From assembly GCA_964016875.1 (NCBI GenBank), contig OZ024727.1:7650893-7714892 (forward strand): 64,000 nucleotides of DNA. Reading direction: 5' to 3'. The position numbers and the translations under genes are program-made. The notes beneath the pieces were generated by a model, which ran no database searches, was not told the DNA's origin, and was given only the letters and a program-made list of their open reading frames with translations. The stretch is from Fallopia convolvulus. Taxonomy: Eukaryota > Streptophyta > Magnoliopsida > Caryophyllales > Polygonaceae. Below, piece after piece: positions 12,701 through 24,044 of this stretch (positions within the stretch are counted from its first letter, which is position 1; every line of letters begins with the position of its first letter).

Positions 12701-15700
12701 TCTGCAAGGTAAGAATGCATATTGTTCTTATATAATGTGCTGCATTATAATAGGAAAAACCAAAAGGTTTCATGTCGTATAATTTTATATATGTCTATGT
12801 GGAAAACGATTTAAATATAACTTAAGCTACAGTAATTTTCATCCCAAAAGTTTTTGAAATACAAATTTAATTCGTCTAAATTTCTGTCCTCCCAAATGTT
12901 ATTAACTGAAATTTAAATATAAGAGACATCTGACCCTTCTTTCCTCGACCAAACAGAAAAATGAATGCTGATGGTAATTTGAAAAAGTCAAAACAAAGAA
13001 AACTTATTTCTATTTCTTCTTTGTAAACGCTATTAGAAAAATGCAGCTATTCTCCACATTAGGTGTTCTGCTGTAAGATGACTACATAAAGATTTGTTCT
13101 TCATTGGTGCTTCGATTTGTTATGTAAATGAATGGAACATTGGAAACTAAAATGAAGAGAAAGAAGTTCGTGTTTTTTTTTTCTTTCAATTTTACGAATG
13201 ATGTATACTGTAGATCGTAACATAGTGATTTGTACTTTTTGGGTAATATGGTAGTCTGCTGTAGTTTTATGACGCCTTATCACATTTAGTTTGATTTACA
13301 GATGAGGGCAAGAACTTGAGATTGGTCGATGCTCCAGTTTCTGGGGGTGTTCAGAGGGCTTCCATGGGAACACTAACAGTATGAAGAATAACATTCATAA
13401 TTCATTCTTGGTTATCCAATTTCAGAATTTAGTATAAGACTCCTCTCTATTCTAATGCATATTAAAATCATTTTGATCAGATAATGGCTTCAGGAACAGA
13501 TGATGCTTTAGAAAGCTGTGGTTCAGTTCTCTCAGGCACTGTTTATTACTCATTTTGTGATACTTTCAAACATCATGCTGTTGGAATATTATCTGATCGT
13601 GCTTTACATGGTTTATGAACAGCATTAAGCGAGAAGCTGTACATTATAAAAGGAGGATGTGGAGCTGGAAGGTAATAACGTCTCTAGAGAGAATTCTATT
13701 TCTATTTGTCAGGGTATAGTTTGGAGTGATAGCTTGTTTAGGGAGATTCATGTATTAGAGCAGCAGCAAGTAATGGCCCATTTTCTAAAATTGTTGTTAA
13801 TGAAAAATTCTCAAGCTATTAAGTTTTTGATCAGCTTATGAATGTTACTCTAAGATCATTATCAGATCAGAAGATTATTCGCTTAGAGGTTCAGTTAATC
13901 TGAATATAGCTATTTTTAAGAAATAAGTTTGATGAGAGTTTTTATTTTACATTTCAATTCTTTGATACTGCTTGGATAACTAGACTCACTGATTGAACTT
14001 TAAGTGATTCATTGTAATGCTATATAATTGGCTGAAGAAAGATGATCACGTGAAAATACATTTTTTAAAGAGCCTATATGATAGTCATAGGATCTCTATT
14101 TTCTTCTGCTGCTGCTAATCTTCACATTAGGGCAATATTTGCTACATGGAATTTTACATGTTTAAAGTGTCTGTCTTGGTGGTTATTAACTACCTTTCTT
14201 GTTTTTTCATTTCCTGATTTTGTGTAGCTGTGTTAAGATGGTCAATCAGCTCTTGACTGGAGTTCATATAGCATCTGCAGCTGAGGCTTTAGCTTTTGGG
14301 GCCTACCTTGGTCTTCACACAAGAACTCTTTTCGATTTTATAACAAATAGTGGAGGAACATCTTGGTAAATCAGCCTGTTCTTTTGATTTCCACAACTTC
14401 TATTTTATAATAACAATATATTGCTTATTGATGGTGTTGGCTAAAGCAACAGTACTGTTTAACTTTGGTGCACTGCTTTCAACAGATGTGACTAATGGTA
14501 GCTGTTTATAAGTGCTCTAAGCCTTGTTTATTTTTTTGTTTAGATTCTTCAAGTGAATCTGCAGATAATGTTTCATTTTCTAGTTTTCAATTAATATAGA
14601 TCAATAGAAAATATTAACTCTTATTGGTCCAGTAGGATGTGTTATAGTTGGTGGTTCTGTGTTATATGTGATTCCTTGCTTCCTTCCTTCTGTATTCCCC
14701 TTTAAGATTCTTCACTTAGCACCTCATGGATTTAATCCGGCTTCCATCTATAATTTATCCCTTTTTTAGTTTATGGTGTGCATGTCATCAAACCCACAAC
14801 ACTCTCTTCACTGCTGCATTCCTACAACACTTTTGATGATGATCCTGGGAACACTAACCTTGAATGGATTTGACTAACTTCTTTATGATTAGTTTCCGTA
14901 TCATAGGATGCTTGTCACATAGTCTTGGCTATCACCATACGAAATGTAATAAACTAATAAGCATGAGATACATGTTAAACATATTTGTGTATGGAACTTC
15001 ATTTACTTGGAATATTATTACGCAAATACACTAATTGTAGAAGCAAAATGCTATTGTTGATATGACTATCCCCTTATCTATTGTAGTTATAATATTCCTA
15101 GTTCTTGATATATAATATGGGCCTTTTCGATACTCTTATTTCAGGATGCTTGAAAATCGTGGTCCACATATGCTTGACAATGATTACACACCACATTCTG
15201 CGCTCAACATCTTTGTGAAGGATCTGGTTAGATAATTTATTTTATTTGAACCAAAAAAATGGTGTTCTTGACAATGATTTCATACTGATAACACTGTAAC
15301 TTTTGGTAGGGCATTGTCTCTCATGAATCCACAAGCAGAAAAGTTCCTCTTCACATAGCTGTTACAGCACACCAACTGTTTTTGGCAGGTGATAAAATGA
15401 TGACCATATTTTTCATTGTTGCATGTTGAGTCGTATAAAAATTGAAGAATCATTTAATCTTTGGGGTTTCTTTATCCAAGATCTCTCAATATTGAATGCC
15501 AGTACCTGTAATCTACATTATATGTGTTAGCCACTGTTAGGACACGTTTTTTTTTGCCTGGGGACACTAATATTTTCTATGGTCATATTTATTACAGTAA
15601 AATATTTTTTTTCACTTGTACTTACTACTCAATAAAATGTAACTCAAGAATCAAGACCATGCAAGTAATGGACAATTATGCTTATGTTTTATAGGTTCTG

Positions 15701-18700
15701 CTGCTGGCTGGGGTCGGCTGGATGATGCAGCTGTTGTTAAGGTTGTACTAATTGCTTTAAAGTCTTACCTTATGTAATTTGAGGGATATTCCTTGTCCTT
15801 TTCTCTCATATTTCTGTTTCACTATATTACTCTATCTGGAGAATTTTTAAAATTTACTCAGGAATGATATGCTCGTATGTGTTACATAGGTATATGAGTC
15901 CCTCACAGGTGTCAAAGTTGAAGGGAAAGTTCCGAGTGTTAGTAAAGAATCCGTCATGAAGACACTTCCTCCCGAGTGGCCAACCGATCCAATTGAAGAT
16001 ATATGCAAATTGAGTCGGGAAAATTCAAAGCCATTGGTTGTTCTAGATGATGACCCAACGGGAACACAAACTGTTCATGACATTGAAGTTCTAACTGAAT
16101 GGTATTTCCAATATACTTGAAGCTCCTTAACTAGAAGATTTAATTACTTGATTTCTTTCAACTTTTAAGTACTCTCTGTAGATTGCTGAAAATATTTCCT
16201 TATATTTGGTGGATGGATTGAGGACTTGTAGTAAAAACTAGCTTAAAGAAGTGCAGGCTCACTTGAACTACCGTTAGGAATTAGGATGCAATTTGAAAAA
16301 GGGTTACCTTCACTAAACCTAGTAACCTTACCATATAGGCAGGATCTACCATCAAAGATGAAAGGGGTTGATTAGACTACCAAGGGATGATTTAAACATC
16401 ACTGTCCAAACTCCAAAATTGAAGATTGATCTAGAGGAGTAGAAAAAAAAAACTAATTCAATAATCGTGATCTTGATCTTGATTTGTGGACTGAATATAA
16501 TGGGCACCATTTAAGATCTACAGTAACATTATTAGTAAGCATAAACTATGTCTAGCAAGAAATAGAGTACCACCACCAAAATTATTGGAATTGAGGATGC
16601 AAAAGGCAAAAGCAACAGGTGCTTCGATATGTCCACCTAACAGAACACAATTCAGAACTTGAATATTTTATGAAGATCAATCTGGTAGAAGAATGCTGAA
16701 ATTTGGCTTATGCTCTACTATAAATTCAACCAACCCTTTGAAAGATCTTCCCTCACAGTTGAGTAGTTAGACCACTTAGAATTCAAAACCTTCCAAAGGC
16801 ACTTTGATTTTCTTTCTATGACGTGTGTAATTCCTTGTTTTTTCGGCAGTTTGGATAATTCCTTACAATTTAATCTCATGAGATTTTATTGCTTTGAAAC
16901 ATTAGATCCAATAAAATGTCGTGATTCTTTATGCCAGAATGATGCTTTACCTTGCTCCTTGGCAAAAGTGAACTAGGAGAAACTAAAGAGCTTTAATATT
17001 TTTTTTTTGCCATTGCAGGGCTGTTGACTCACTTGTTGAGCAGTTTAAGAAAAAGCCTAAATGCTTTTTCATATTGACCAACTCTCGGGCACTTGGTCCT
17101 GAAAAGGTATTCTTTGGTCTCAACGTAATAATCCAAAAGACCAAGTTTGATTGTGTTTTCCACAATATGTATTTAATAAGTATTGGCTTCCAAAAATGAC
17201 TTCTTGCAGGCCACTGCCCTGATAAAGGATATTTGCAGTAACCTATCTATCGCTGCTAAATCAGCTGATATCAGGGATTACACTGTAGTTTTGAGGGGTG
17301 ATTCTACATTACGAGGACATTTTCCCGAGGCAAAGACATATCTATAAACATTTAAATAGTTGTATTTAATGCTTTAACCATGTCTCAACATGAGGCTGTA
17401 TCATTTCACAGGAGGCTGACGCTGCTGTTTCGGTTCTCGGAGAGATGGATGCGTGGATCATTTGCCCCTTCTTTCTTCAAGGTGGCCGCTACACTATAGG
17501 AGATGTACATTATGTTGCTGAATCTGATCGGTATCATCTTTGATTTCCAACTGTCCATCTCTTCCACTTCTTTTGAGCATAGGAATTAGCCATATTCTGA
17601 CTGCTTATGTGAAAAAATAATGTCATAAGGCTTGTCCCAGCTGGAGAAACAGAATTTGCTAAAGATGCTGCTTTTGGCTACAAGTCATCAAATCTGCGAG
17701 AGGTTTTATTTCATTCATCTTTTTGGAGATTCATATCTGGGTATGTATGGGATGGGGAATTAATTTAACTTAATTAATCTATTCTACTTACAGTGGGTAG
17801 AAGAAAAAACAAAAGGACGAATACCAGCTAGCAGTGTTTCTTCTATTTCAATTGAACTTCTGCGTTCTGGCGGTCCAGATGCTGTATGTGAGCACCTTGG
17901 TGGTTTGAAGAAGGTATATTACTTTTTATCTACATCTTTCTTGAAAGACAAGTTCAATACACACATTTGTTGCTTTGCTATAAAAAAATGTTTAGATTTC
18001 CTAATACTATCACCAGAGTATAGAAATACATGCCTTGCATGGATGCTCTTATGCAGGATTTTTCTCGTATATACTTAAGTCATGTGTCCTCTCCATAAGC
18101 TGCTGCCACTTGATGCCTGTAGTTATTTAGGATATTCATTGGTTTCAGGCTTTGCTGTTAAAGCTTTGCAATAAAAAAATGGCCGTCTGAACTTGGTGAT
18201 GTTTATAAAGTTTGATTCGGTATATTTACAATACTAAAGGCATGTGTTGGATTATAACAGGGGTCAACATGTGTAGTTAATGCCGCCAGTGAAAGGGACA
18301 TGGCTGTATTTTCAGCTGGAATGATAAAGGTGAATGTTTTCATATTTTTATGTAAATCACCTTGTACAGAAGGTCCTGGGAAGAGCCTTTAATCGTCTGT
18401 CAATGTTTATGTCAATCTCAGGCAGAGATAAAAGGAAAACGCTTTCTTTGTCGCACTGCTGCTAGTTTCGTTTCTGCTAGGATTGGGATACTGTCTAAGG
18501 CTCCTATATCTCCAAAGGATCTAGGACTATTCAAAGAAAGAAATGGAGGGCTTATTGTTGTGGGGTCTTATGTTCCTAAGACGACAAAACAGGTTGGAAG
18601 ATAAGTCACGAGCACGTTGGCTTTCAGACTTTGAGAACTATTACTGTCGAAATACATGTGGAAATAAATTCCTTATTTCATTTGGTCATTTGCAGGTTGA

Positions 18701-21700
18701 AGAACTGAAGTCACAGTTAGGTGAAAGCTTACGTTGTATTGAGGTAACTAGAATTATTAGCTATCTCTGAAATTGCTTTCAAATTTCCCGATTTACCTGG
18801 TTTAGGGTAAGACATCTTTGAAGGAAGAACAGTACATTATATGTAACTATGTATAGGAAAAATTTCCAACCCAGGAACCATGTGGAGCCAAATATTTTCA
18901 ACTCAATTGAGTTTAAGTTAATCATTTTAAACATATCCTAAAGGGAAACTAGAGTAAAAGGTGTGTACTAGTAAGTTAGTACCATGAGACTGACTTTTCC
19001 TCTTCTTTCAAACAGATATCTGTTGAGAAAGTAGCAATGAAGTCAACACAAGAAAGAGAGCAGGAGATTCAGCATGCTGTACAAATGACTGATATTTTTC
19101 TTAGGGCTAGTATAGATACACTCATAATGACCAGTCGACAACTCATCACTGGAAAAAGTCGGTCCTCCTATCTTTTTCTTCTCCATTTTGTGTGTCTCTC
19201 GCTGTTCATCTTTGTGTTGTTCTTGTGAGAAAATATGCAGATAGCATCAAGTGTCATTTCCATAGATTGTTGACTATAGTATCAACTCATTTATGTTTTA
19301 ACCTGTATTGAATTAAACAATTGAATAAATAGAATTTAATTCAAACAAGATAACTAAGCTATGATTTCATGAATTCAGCATATTTGCATGTGAAGATGGA
19401 TTTCTTGATATTAGGAAACTGACTTTTGATGGCTAATTAGGCTCCGTTTGGCACTAGCTTTTTGGGAGCGGAATTCCGCTAGATGGAGCTTAATTTCTTC
19501 AAAATCTACACCCTTGGGGGTAGGAGGGTGTAGAAAATGGGAGCTTTTCATCTAGAAAAAAAAAAAACCATGATAGCCGAATGTACCCTTAATCTCTTTA
19601 TTCTTCCAATTCTACCATCAAGTATTTTGCAAATGGAACACTATCTAACTATTTTCTGCATATTTGCTCCGCAGCTCCTTCAGAAAGCTTAGAAATCAAT
19701 TCCAAAGTCAGCTCTGCATTGGTGGACATTGTCAGCCGCATATCTACAAGACCTCGTTATGTTCTTGCTAAGGTAATTCCCATTTGTTCATATTTCCGTC
19801 CGCATGTATAACAGGCCCTGGTATAATAGCATTTCGCGATTTAATTTCTTCAGATTTTGATTTACATAATAACCACTATGTGCTTTTAAGCTGCCATTCC
19901 CAAATCATCTATGTAAAGCTCTCCCTCAAAATAATTTTAACCTTTTTCAAAAAAAAAAACAACGTGCTTTTATATAATGGACATCCAATATAAGCTAACA
20001 TGGTTGAATTTGCATATTTGTGAGCCTGAAACAAGAATATTATGCCACTGATATCACAACAATAATTACAAATTTTTAGTATTTCCATCTTGGGTCTTCC
20101 GGGCGCACCCCCCTGACGTGTCAGGATAGGGGTGCCCCCATTTTGACCCCCAGATTCCGCTGGTGCGGAATTCTATTGGGTCAATGTTGTTGTTGTTGTC
20201 CATCTTGCCCAAGAACAAAGACATAATTTCTCATCAAGTCAAAGTAAGGCAATGTAGTTCCCAAACTAATTTATGGTGGATCAAGTTCTTTTATCTACTA
20301 TGTGAGAACTCTGTGAAACTGGAGCTTGCAGCTTGGCATTAAGTCAATTTCTAACAAGAAACTTATGTGCATCTCTTTGTTCATGTGATTCACATGGTAC
20401 AACCCACAGTATCTCATTCCTTAAATGGATTGACATTAATGTATATTTTCAGGGTGGTATCACATCATCCGATCTTGCTACCAAAGCTCTTCAAACCAAA
20501 CTTGCTAAGATAGTTGGCCAGGCCCTACCTGGTGTTCCCTTATGGCAGCTTGGTCCTGAAAGCACGCATCCAATGCTTCACTATATTGTTTTCCCAGGTA
20601 AATGTCTTCTTCAATATGTTTTATTTTTATGAAATCCAGTGAAAATCATAATTTTGCTGCTACTGATATGTAAAAATGTTCTGTGTAGGTAATGTTGGTG
20701 ATACCAAAGCACTGGCACAGGTTGTTAAAACTTGGGCTCGTCCAACCAGACTTGCATCAACAAAAGATATTTTGCTTGTAAGAATTCTTCAGCATTATCT
20801 CAGGGTATCCTTGCTGAACCTATCGTACTGACAAGTTCTCATTTAACATTGAAGGATGCCAAAAATAGTGGATATGCAGTTGGAGCTTTTAATGTTTATA
20901 ATTTAGAAGGGGTTGAGGCTGTTGTTGCTGCAGCAGAAGAGAAACAAAGCCCTGCTATCTTACAGGTTAGCTCCATTCTGTTCATTTTATAGCTTAATTC
21001 TTAAAACGTACAAGTTATATGAGTACATGAATCTCTCCCTCCCTCCCTCCCTCCCTCCTTCTCATTTCTTGTAATTTCTTTCTTTTGTTTTTCTGTTGGT
21101 CAATTGCTGAAATTTCATCTGCTTCCTTTTGGCAGATCCACCCCAGTGCCCTGAAGCAGGGAGGTTCAACTTTGGTTGCATGCTGCATTTCTGCTGCACA
21201 GAATGCCAGTGTAAGAAGCATGTTCAAAGATGATGAATTAATAAAGCCGAAAGAAAAAAGAGCAATCTTAGTAACACATGTTTTTAATTTAATTATTAGT
21301 GTTAAAAAATAATTAAATATGAGGAATATAGTCAAGTTAATAATTCTTTTTCAGTTTAAATGCATCAATGCTCCAAAAAATTTGAATGTGTATTGCATGG
21401 ATAGAGAAAGTTCCAAGCATGTATTTTAGTTGAATTAACTTGTTCTTAAAGAGACAACCTATTGCGCTCATGAAAAGTGGAGATGTTGATTGTTTTGTAA
21501 AAACTAAATCATACTGCAGTAATATTTAAAATAAACACATATATTGCAACATTGTTTCGTTCTGGCTAATTTCGTGCAATATAACTGACAACTGATCAAA
21601 ATTCATCTCCGTCAATGCCAGGTTCCAATCACAGTTCACTTTGATCATGGGTCTTCAAAGGAAGAATTAGTAAAAGCTCTGGAGCTGGTAAGTTCACATC

Positions 21701-23086
21701 ATAATATATGTGTACAAATGTATGCAAGTATGGTCTAGTAAAAAATGCAGGGGAGCGAACTGTTTTTAAAGCTTCAAATACAAATTTCATTTGTATTCAT
21801 GTTTGAACTGTTATATTCCAGGGATTTGATTCTGTGATGGTAGATGGCTCACATCTACCTTTTGAGGAAAATGTTTCATACACAAAATTCATATCTAATT
21901 TGGCTCACTCCAAGAACATGATGGTGGAGGCTGAATTAGGTAGGTTATCAGGCACTGAGGACGACTTGACTGTTGAAGAGTATGAAGCAAAGATGACAGA
22001 TGTCATTCAGGTTCTACTGATTTCCATTCCCTGGCATTGCATTTTTCTTTGTGGCTCTCAGTCACCCATGTTTCTAATCATTGTTAATTTCAGGCACGAG
22101 ATTTTATCGATGCTACTCAAATTGATGCTTTAGCGGTCTGCATTGGGAATGTCCATGGAAAGTATCCTGCAAGTGGCCCAAATCTCAAGCTTGATTTGCT
22201 TAAGGTTGAGTACATTGTACAAAGATTTTGCTTTACTTAGTGTTTTGAATATTTGCATTATGCATTGTCACAAAAAAATGTGTACATATTTTGGTTTTAT
22301 TTAGTAGTTCACGTAGAGAACGTAGATGATTCGCTATGGTACAAGAGTGTGGGATCAATTTCGAAGTTCTTACTTAATCTATCAAGCTGGTTCAGGAAAT
22401 GTAACTTGAAACTAATATTAGCTTTTTCTTGTATGCTGGATCTGGCTAAAAATGATTTCATGCAATCAGTAAATGACATTACATATGATGTACTACTAGT
22501 TGAGACTCCCGAGTTCATGTTTCAACAATGATGTTGCAATATGAGCTGAAATATTTCACAACTTTTTTTATGGTAGAAAAAATATTTCATAACTTTTGTC
22601 TGTCTGCATTTTTTAGTAGAAAAATTTCTCATTTTAATGACTTTCGTTTCTCATCCCCAGGATCTAAATGCGTTGGCTTTAGAGAAAGGTGTTTTGTTAG
22701 TCCTACACGGAGCTTCAGGATTACCTAAAGAACTAATCAAGGTAAATTACTAATGATTGTCATGATTTTCCTAAATATCATAATACATTAGTGGTCCATA
22801 AACATATTCTTTTTTACTTTCATAACTGATTGGCTCCATGGTGGATTATGCATTATTAAGTAACTAAGGTGCAAATCAAATAAATGTATTTAAATGTCTT
22901 GAGCAGAGCTGCATAGATCTAGGAGTGACAAAATTCAATGTGAACACCGAAGTGCGAAAGGCATACATGGACTCACTGAGCAATCCTGGAAAGGACCTTG
23001 TCCATGTTATGGCTTCAGCCAAGGATGCCATGAAAGCTGTTGTTGCAGAGAAGATGATTCTGTTTGGATCAGCAGGAAAAGCATGA
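3171..23086 (+). CDS. Four-domain fusion: two HIBADH-like dehydrogenase modules, DUF1537 acid sugar kinase, class II aldolase
   Basis: Forty-two exons encode 1379 residues (4140 nt with stop), close to the roughly 1370 residues of the Arabidopsis homologue AT1G18270. Residues 1-291: HIBADH-like module A. Residues 292-611: a 29-residue linker plus module B, with Rossmann motif GFIGLGAMG (330-338), DAPVSGG (445-451), K499 and N502. Residues 612-1109: DUF1537/four-carbon acid sugar kinase, with LDDDPTGTQTVHD (663-675) and LRGDSTLRGHFPE. Residues 1110-1379: class II aldolase, with HFDHG (1177-1181), the GNVHGKYP histidine (H1277), HGASG (1309-1313) and NVNTEVR (1331-1337), the expected zinc and phosphate ligands. 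No transit peptide or membrane segment is visible, so a cytosolic location is inferred. In bacteria these families act in acid-sugar catabolism (oxidise, phosphorylate, cleave); the plant substrate is unknown to me. Three introns use GC donors. Confidence 0.95.
9238..9473 (+). mobile_element. SINE copy 2 (TTG-tailed, full length)
   Basis: A 236-bp element in intron 9 of the fusion-enzyme gene. It ends in a (TTG)n tail and is bracketed by identical 21-bp target duplications at 9217-9237 and 9474-9494. Short non-coding length, long TSD and simple TTG tail mark it as a SINE; the tail type is that of AU-like angiosperm SINEs, though I cannot confirm the family by search. The best-preserved copy in the window. 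Confidence 0.82.
9870..15741 (+). other. Exon map of module B (exons 12-22)
   Basis: Exons: 9870-10064, 10799-10874, 11914-11994, 12628-12708, 13302-13378, 13481-13535, 13623-13671, 14228-14365, 15145-15226, 15310-15388, 15695-15741 (195, 76, 81, 81, 77, 55, 49, 138, 82, 79, 47 nt). From the second exon of each module on, the lengths equal those of module A one for one, with equal intron phases. Exon 12 carries an extra 87 nt encoding the 29-residue linker. Exon 17 ends at a GC donor (13536-13537). Confidence 0.9.
10931..11168 (-). mobile_element. SINE copy 3 (inverted)
   Basis: The reverse complement matches SINE copy 2 along its length. The tail lies at the left end as a decayed caacatcaacatcat run. 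Flanking repeats match imperfectly (tctcacagtaattgt to 10930; tctcagtaattgt from 11169). It sits in intron 13 of the fusion-enzyme gene, antisense to it. Confidence 0.75.
19440..19588. mobile_element. Tourist-like MITE (PIF/Harbinger type)
   Basis: A 149-bp element with imperfect terminal inverted repeats (GGCTCCGTTTGGC at the left; GCCGAATGTACCC at the right), flanked by the 3-bp duplication TTA at 19437-19439 and 19589-19591. TTA duplication and GG(C/G)-starting ends fit PIF/Harbinger MITEs. It lies in intron 32 of the fusion-enzyme gene. Confidence 0.6.
20093..20198 (+). mobile_element. SINE copy 4 (5'-truncated)
   Basis: Only the 3' 106 bp of the SINE is present, starting at 'ggtcttccgggcgcaccc' and ending in (TTG)n. 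It is bracketed by the 9-bp repeat tccatcttg at 20084-20092 and 20199-20207. The 5' truncation fits incomplete reverse transcription. It lies in intron 33 of the fusion-enzyme gene. Confidence 0.72.
20855..23086 (+). other. Exon map of the aldolase part (exons 36-42)
   Basis: Exons: 20855-20965, 21136-21210, 21622-21687, 21822-22010, 22094-22204, 22661-22741, 22907-23086; all introns here are phase 0. Exon 36 is joined to exon 35 by a 77-nt intron (20778-20854, GTAAGA to GAAG), giving the junction KDILL-DAKNSGYAVGAFN, which fits the family. Reading straight through instead gives a stop near 20830, so the short intron is needed. The protein ends FGSAGKA. Confidence 0.88.
21034..21060 (+). repeat. 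(CTCC)n microsatellite
   Basis: About six tandem ctcc units in the short intron 36, next to the polypyrimidine tract before the exon 37 acceptor at 21135. It may simply extend that tract. Length variation would be expected between individuals. Confidence 0.85.
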
Positions 23087-23620
23087 AAAAAAAACATTTG
23101 AATGGAGACAGGATTTCTTGCTTTTGTGCAGAATAATCAGCAGCTATTATGCTTCAGCTGTTCTTTGCAAATTGCAATCATAGAAGGAATCCAAGTTTCT
23201 CAACTAGCATTACATTATGCTCTTTCAAATAGATGTGTTCAGGCAGGTGTGTATAAGGGATTAAAATTTTGCCCATTGTACTGTTAGGGATTGATCATTG
23301 GTGTATAATCTGCTAATAAACAATTCTGTGATAAGATTGATCTGCCTTTGTGGTAAGATTGATCTTCACTCTTTGTAACACCAAAACTCTCAGTTAGGTT
23401 GGATATGTGTTGTTATTTTTCAGGTTTTGGATCACTTGTGGTTGGATATCAGGTAAAGGTGTTGATTAAACTCAATAAATGGAATTGATTTTAAAAATAT
23501 AGTTGTTAAATTATATTTCAATACCTAGATCATCTCAACTCTCATTCGTAGTACAATACTAAACCAGAAACTAAGTTAATACAAAATTTTGAGCCATTTG
23601 TCACCATTTCCGCTTAAAAT
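23087..23620 (+). other. 3' untranslated region of the fusion-enzyme gene and flank
   Basis: The TGA stop (23084-23086) is followed by an A-run and about 230 bp before an AATAAA at 23315-23320, a plausible polyadenylation signal. Nothing else coding is recognisable up to about 23620. Confidence 0.5.
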
Positions 23621-23815
23621 TATTTTAAGGCCAAATTGTTTAAAATAACACAAACTTTAGCTTTAGTTGCTGAAAATAACAAGAACTTTTCAAAAAATCC
23701 AAAATAATCATAAACTATTGAGTTGTTGCCAAAAATAGCACAATGGTTACCACTTACGATTGTACCCGGTAAATTGATGATTGGACAGTCACTAATGCTT
23801 ACATGCAACTAATTT
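23621..23815. mobile_element. Fragment of a MITE-like end sequence
   Basis: A run of 'aaaataacacaaacttt', 'aaaatagcac' and similar phrases resembles the terminal repeat of the MULE-type MITE at 31545. I see only one arm and no target duplication, so this is at best a related or truncated copy. Confidence 0.3.
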
Positions 23816-23960
23816 TTTTTTTATTGAATTACCAAATTTAATGCTCAATGACTCTACCTAACGACATTTATTGCATGCAATAAGAACCATCTCTGCCCAA
23901 AAAAAGTTCAAACCCTCTCTTTTCTTCTCTTCTCCATTCTTTAAAAACTTATTATTTAGA

Positions 23961-24029
23961 ATGTCTAATGAAGATTTCATCTACAACTTTGATTTGGCGG
24001 AAAACTCATTTAGAATAGAACACGATGAG
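23961..24029 (+). pseudogene. MULE gene first-exon fragment (plus-strand copy)
   Basis: A 69-nt segment begins ATG and ends at GAG followed by a gtaa donor; it encodes 23 residues (MSNEDFIYNFDLAENSFRIE and three more). The minus-strand block at 30493-30561 has a 69-nt first exon with the same length, the same splice position and a clearly homologous peptide (MSNEYYMYNYNLTENSLQID). Here the rest of the gene is missing and a copia gag fragment follows within about 20 bp. Confidence 0.6.
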
Positions 24030-24044
24030 GTAATTTGCTTTTTC

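Larger units (their letters stand above)
15890..20777 (+). other. Exon map of the DUF1537 kinase part (exons 23-35)
   Basis: Exons: 15890-16101, 17019-17106, 17210-17329, 17412-17530, 17630-17702, 17794-17913, 18261-18329, 18422-18592, 18696-18743, 19016-19157, 19675-19772, 20453-20597, 20689-20777. The N-terminal half has the DDDPTGTQ acid-sugar-binding signature; the C-terminal half has IVVGSYVPKTTKQVEEL, KGGITSSDLATKAL and LGPESTHPMLHYIVFPGNVG, as in the nucleotide-binding domain of the family. Exon 25 ends at a GC donor (17330-17331). Confidence 0.88.

Noticed and set aside
20732..20992. Continuous reading through 20778-20854 as coding sequence joining kinase and aldolase
   Set aside because: In the frame of exon 35 it reaches a stop after about 17 codons. 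A 77-nt GT-AG intron gives an in-frame junction that matches the family, so the open frame is a chance read-through of that intron.
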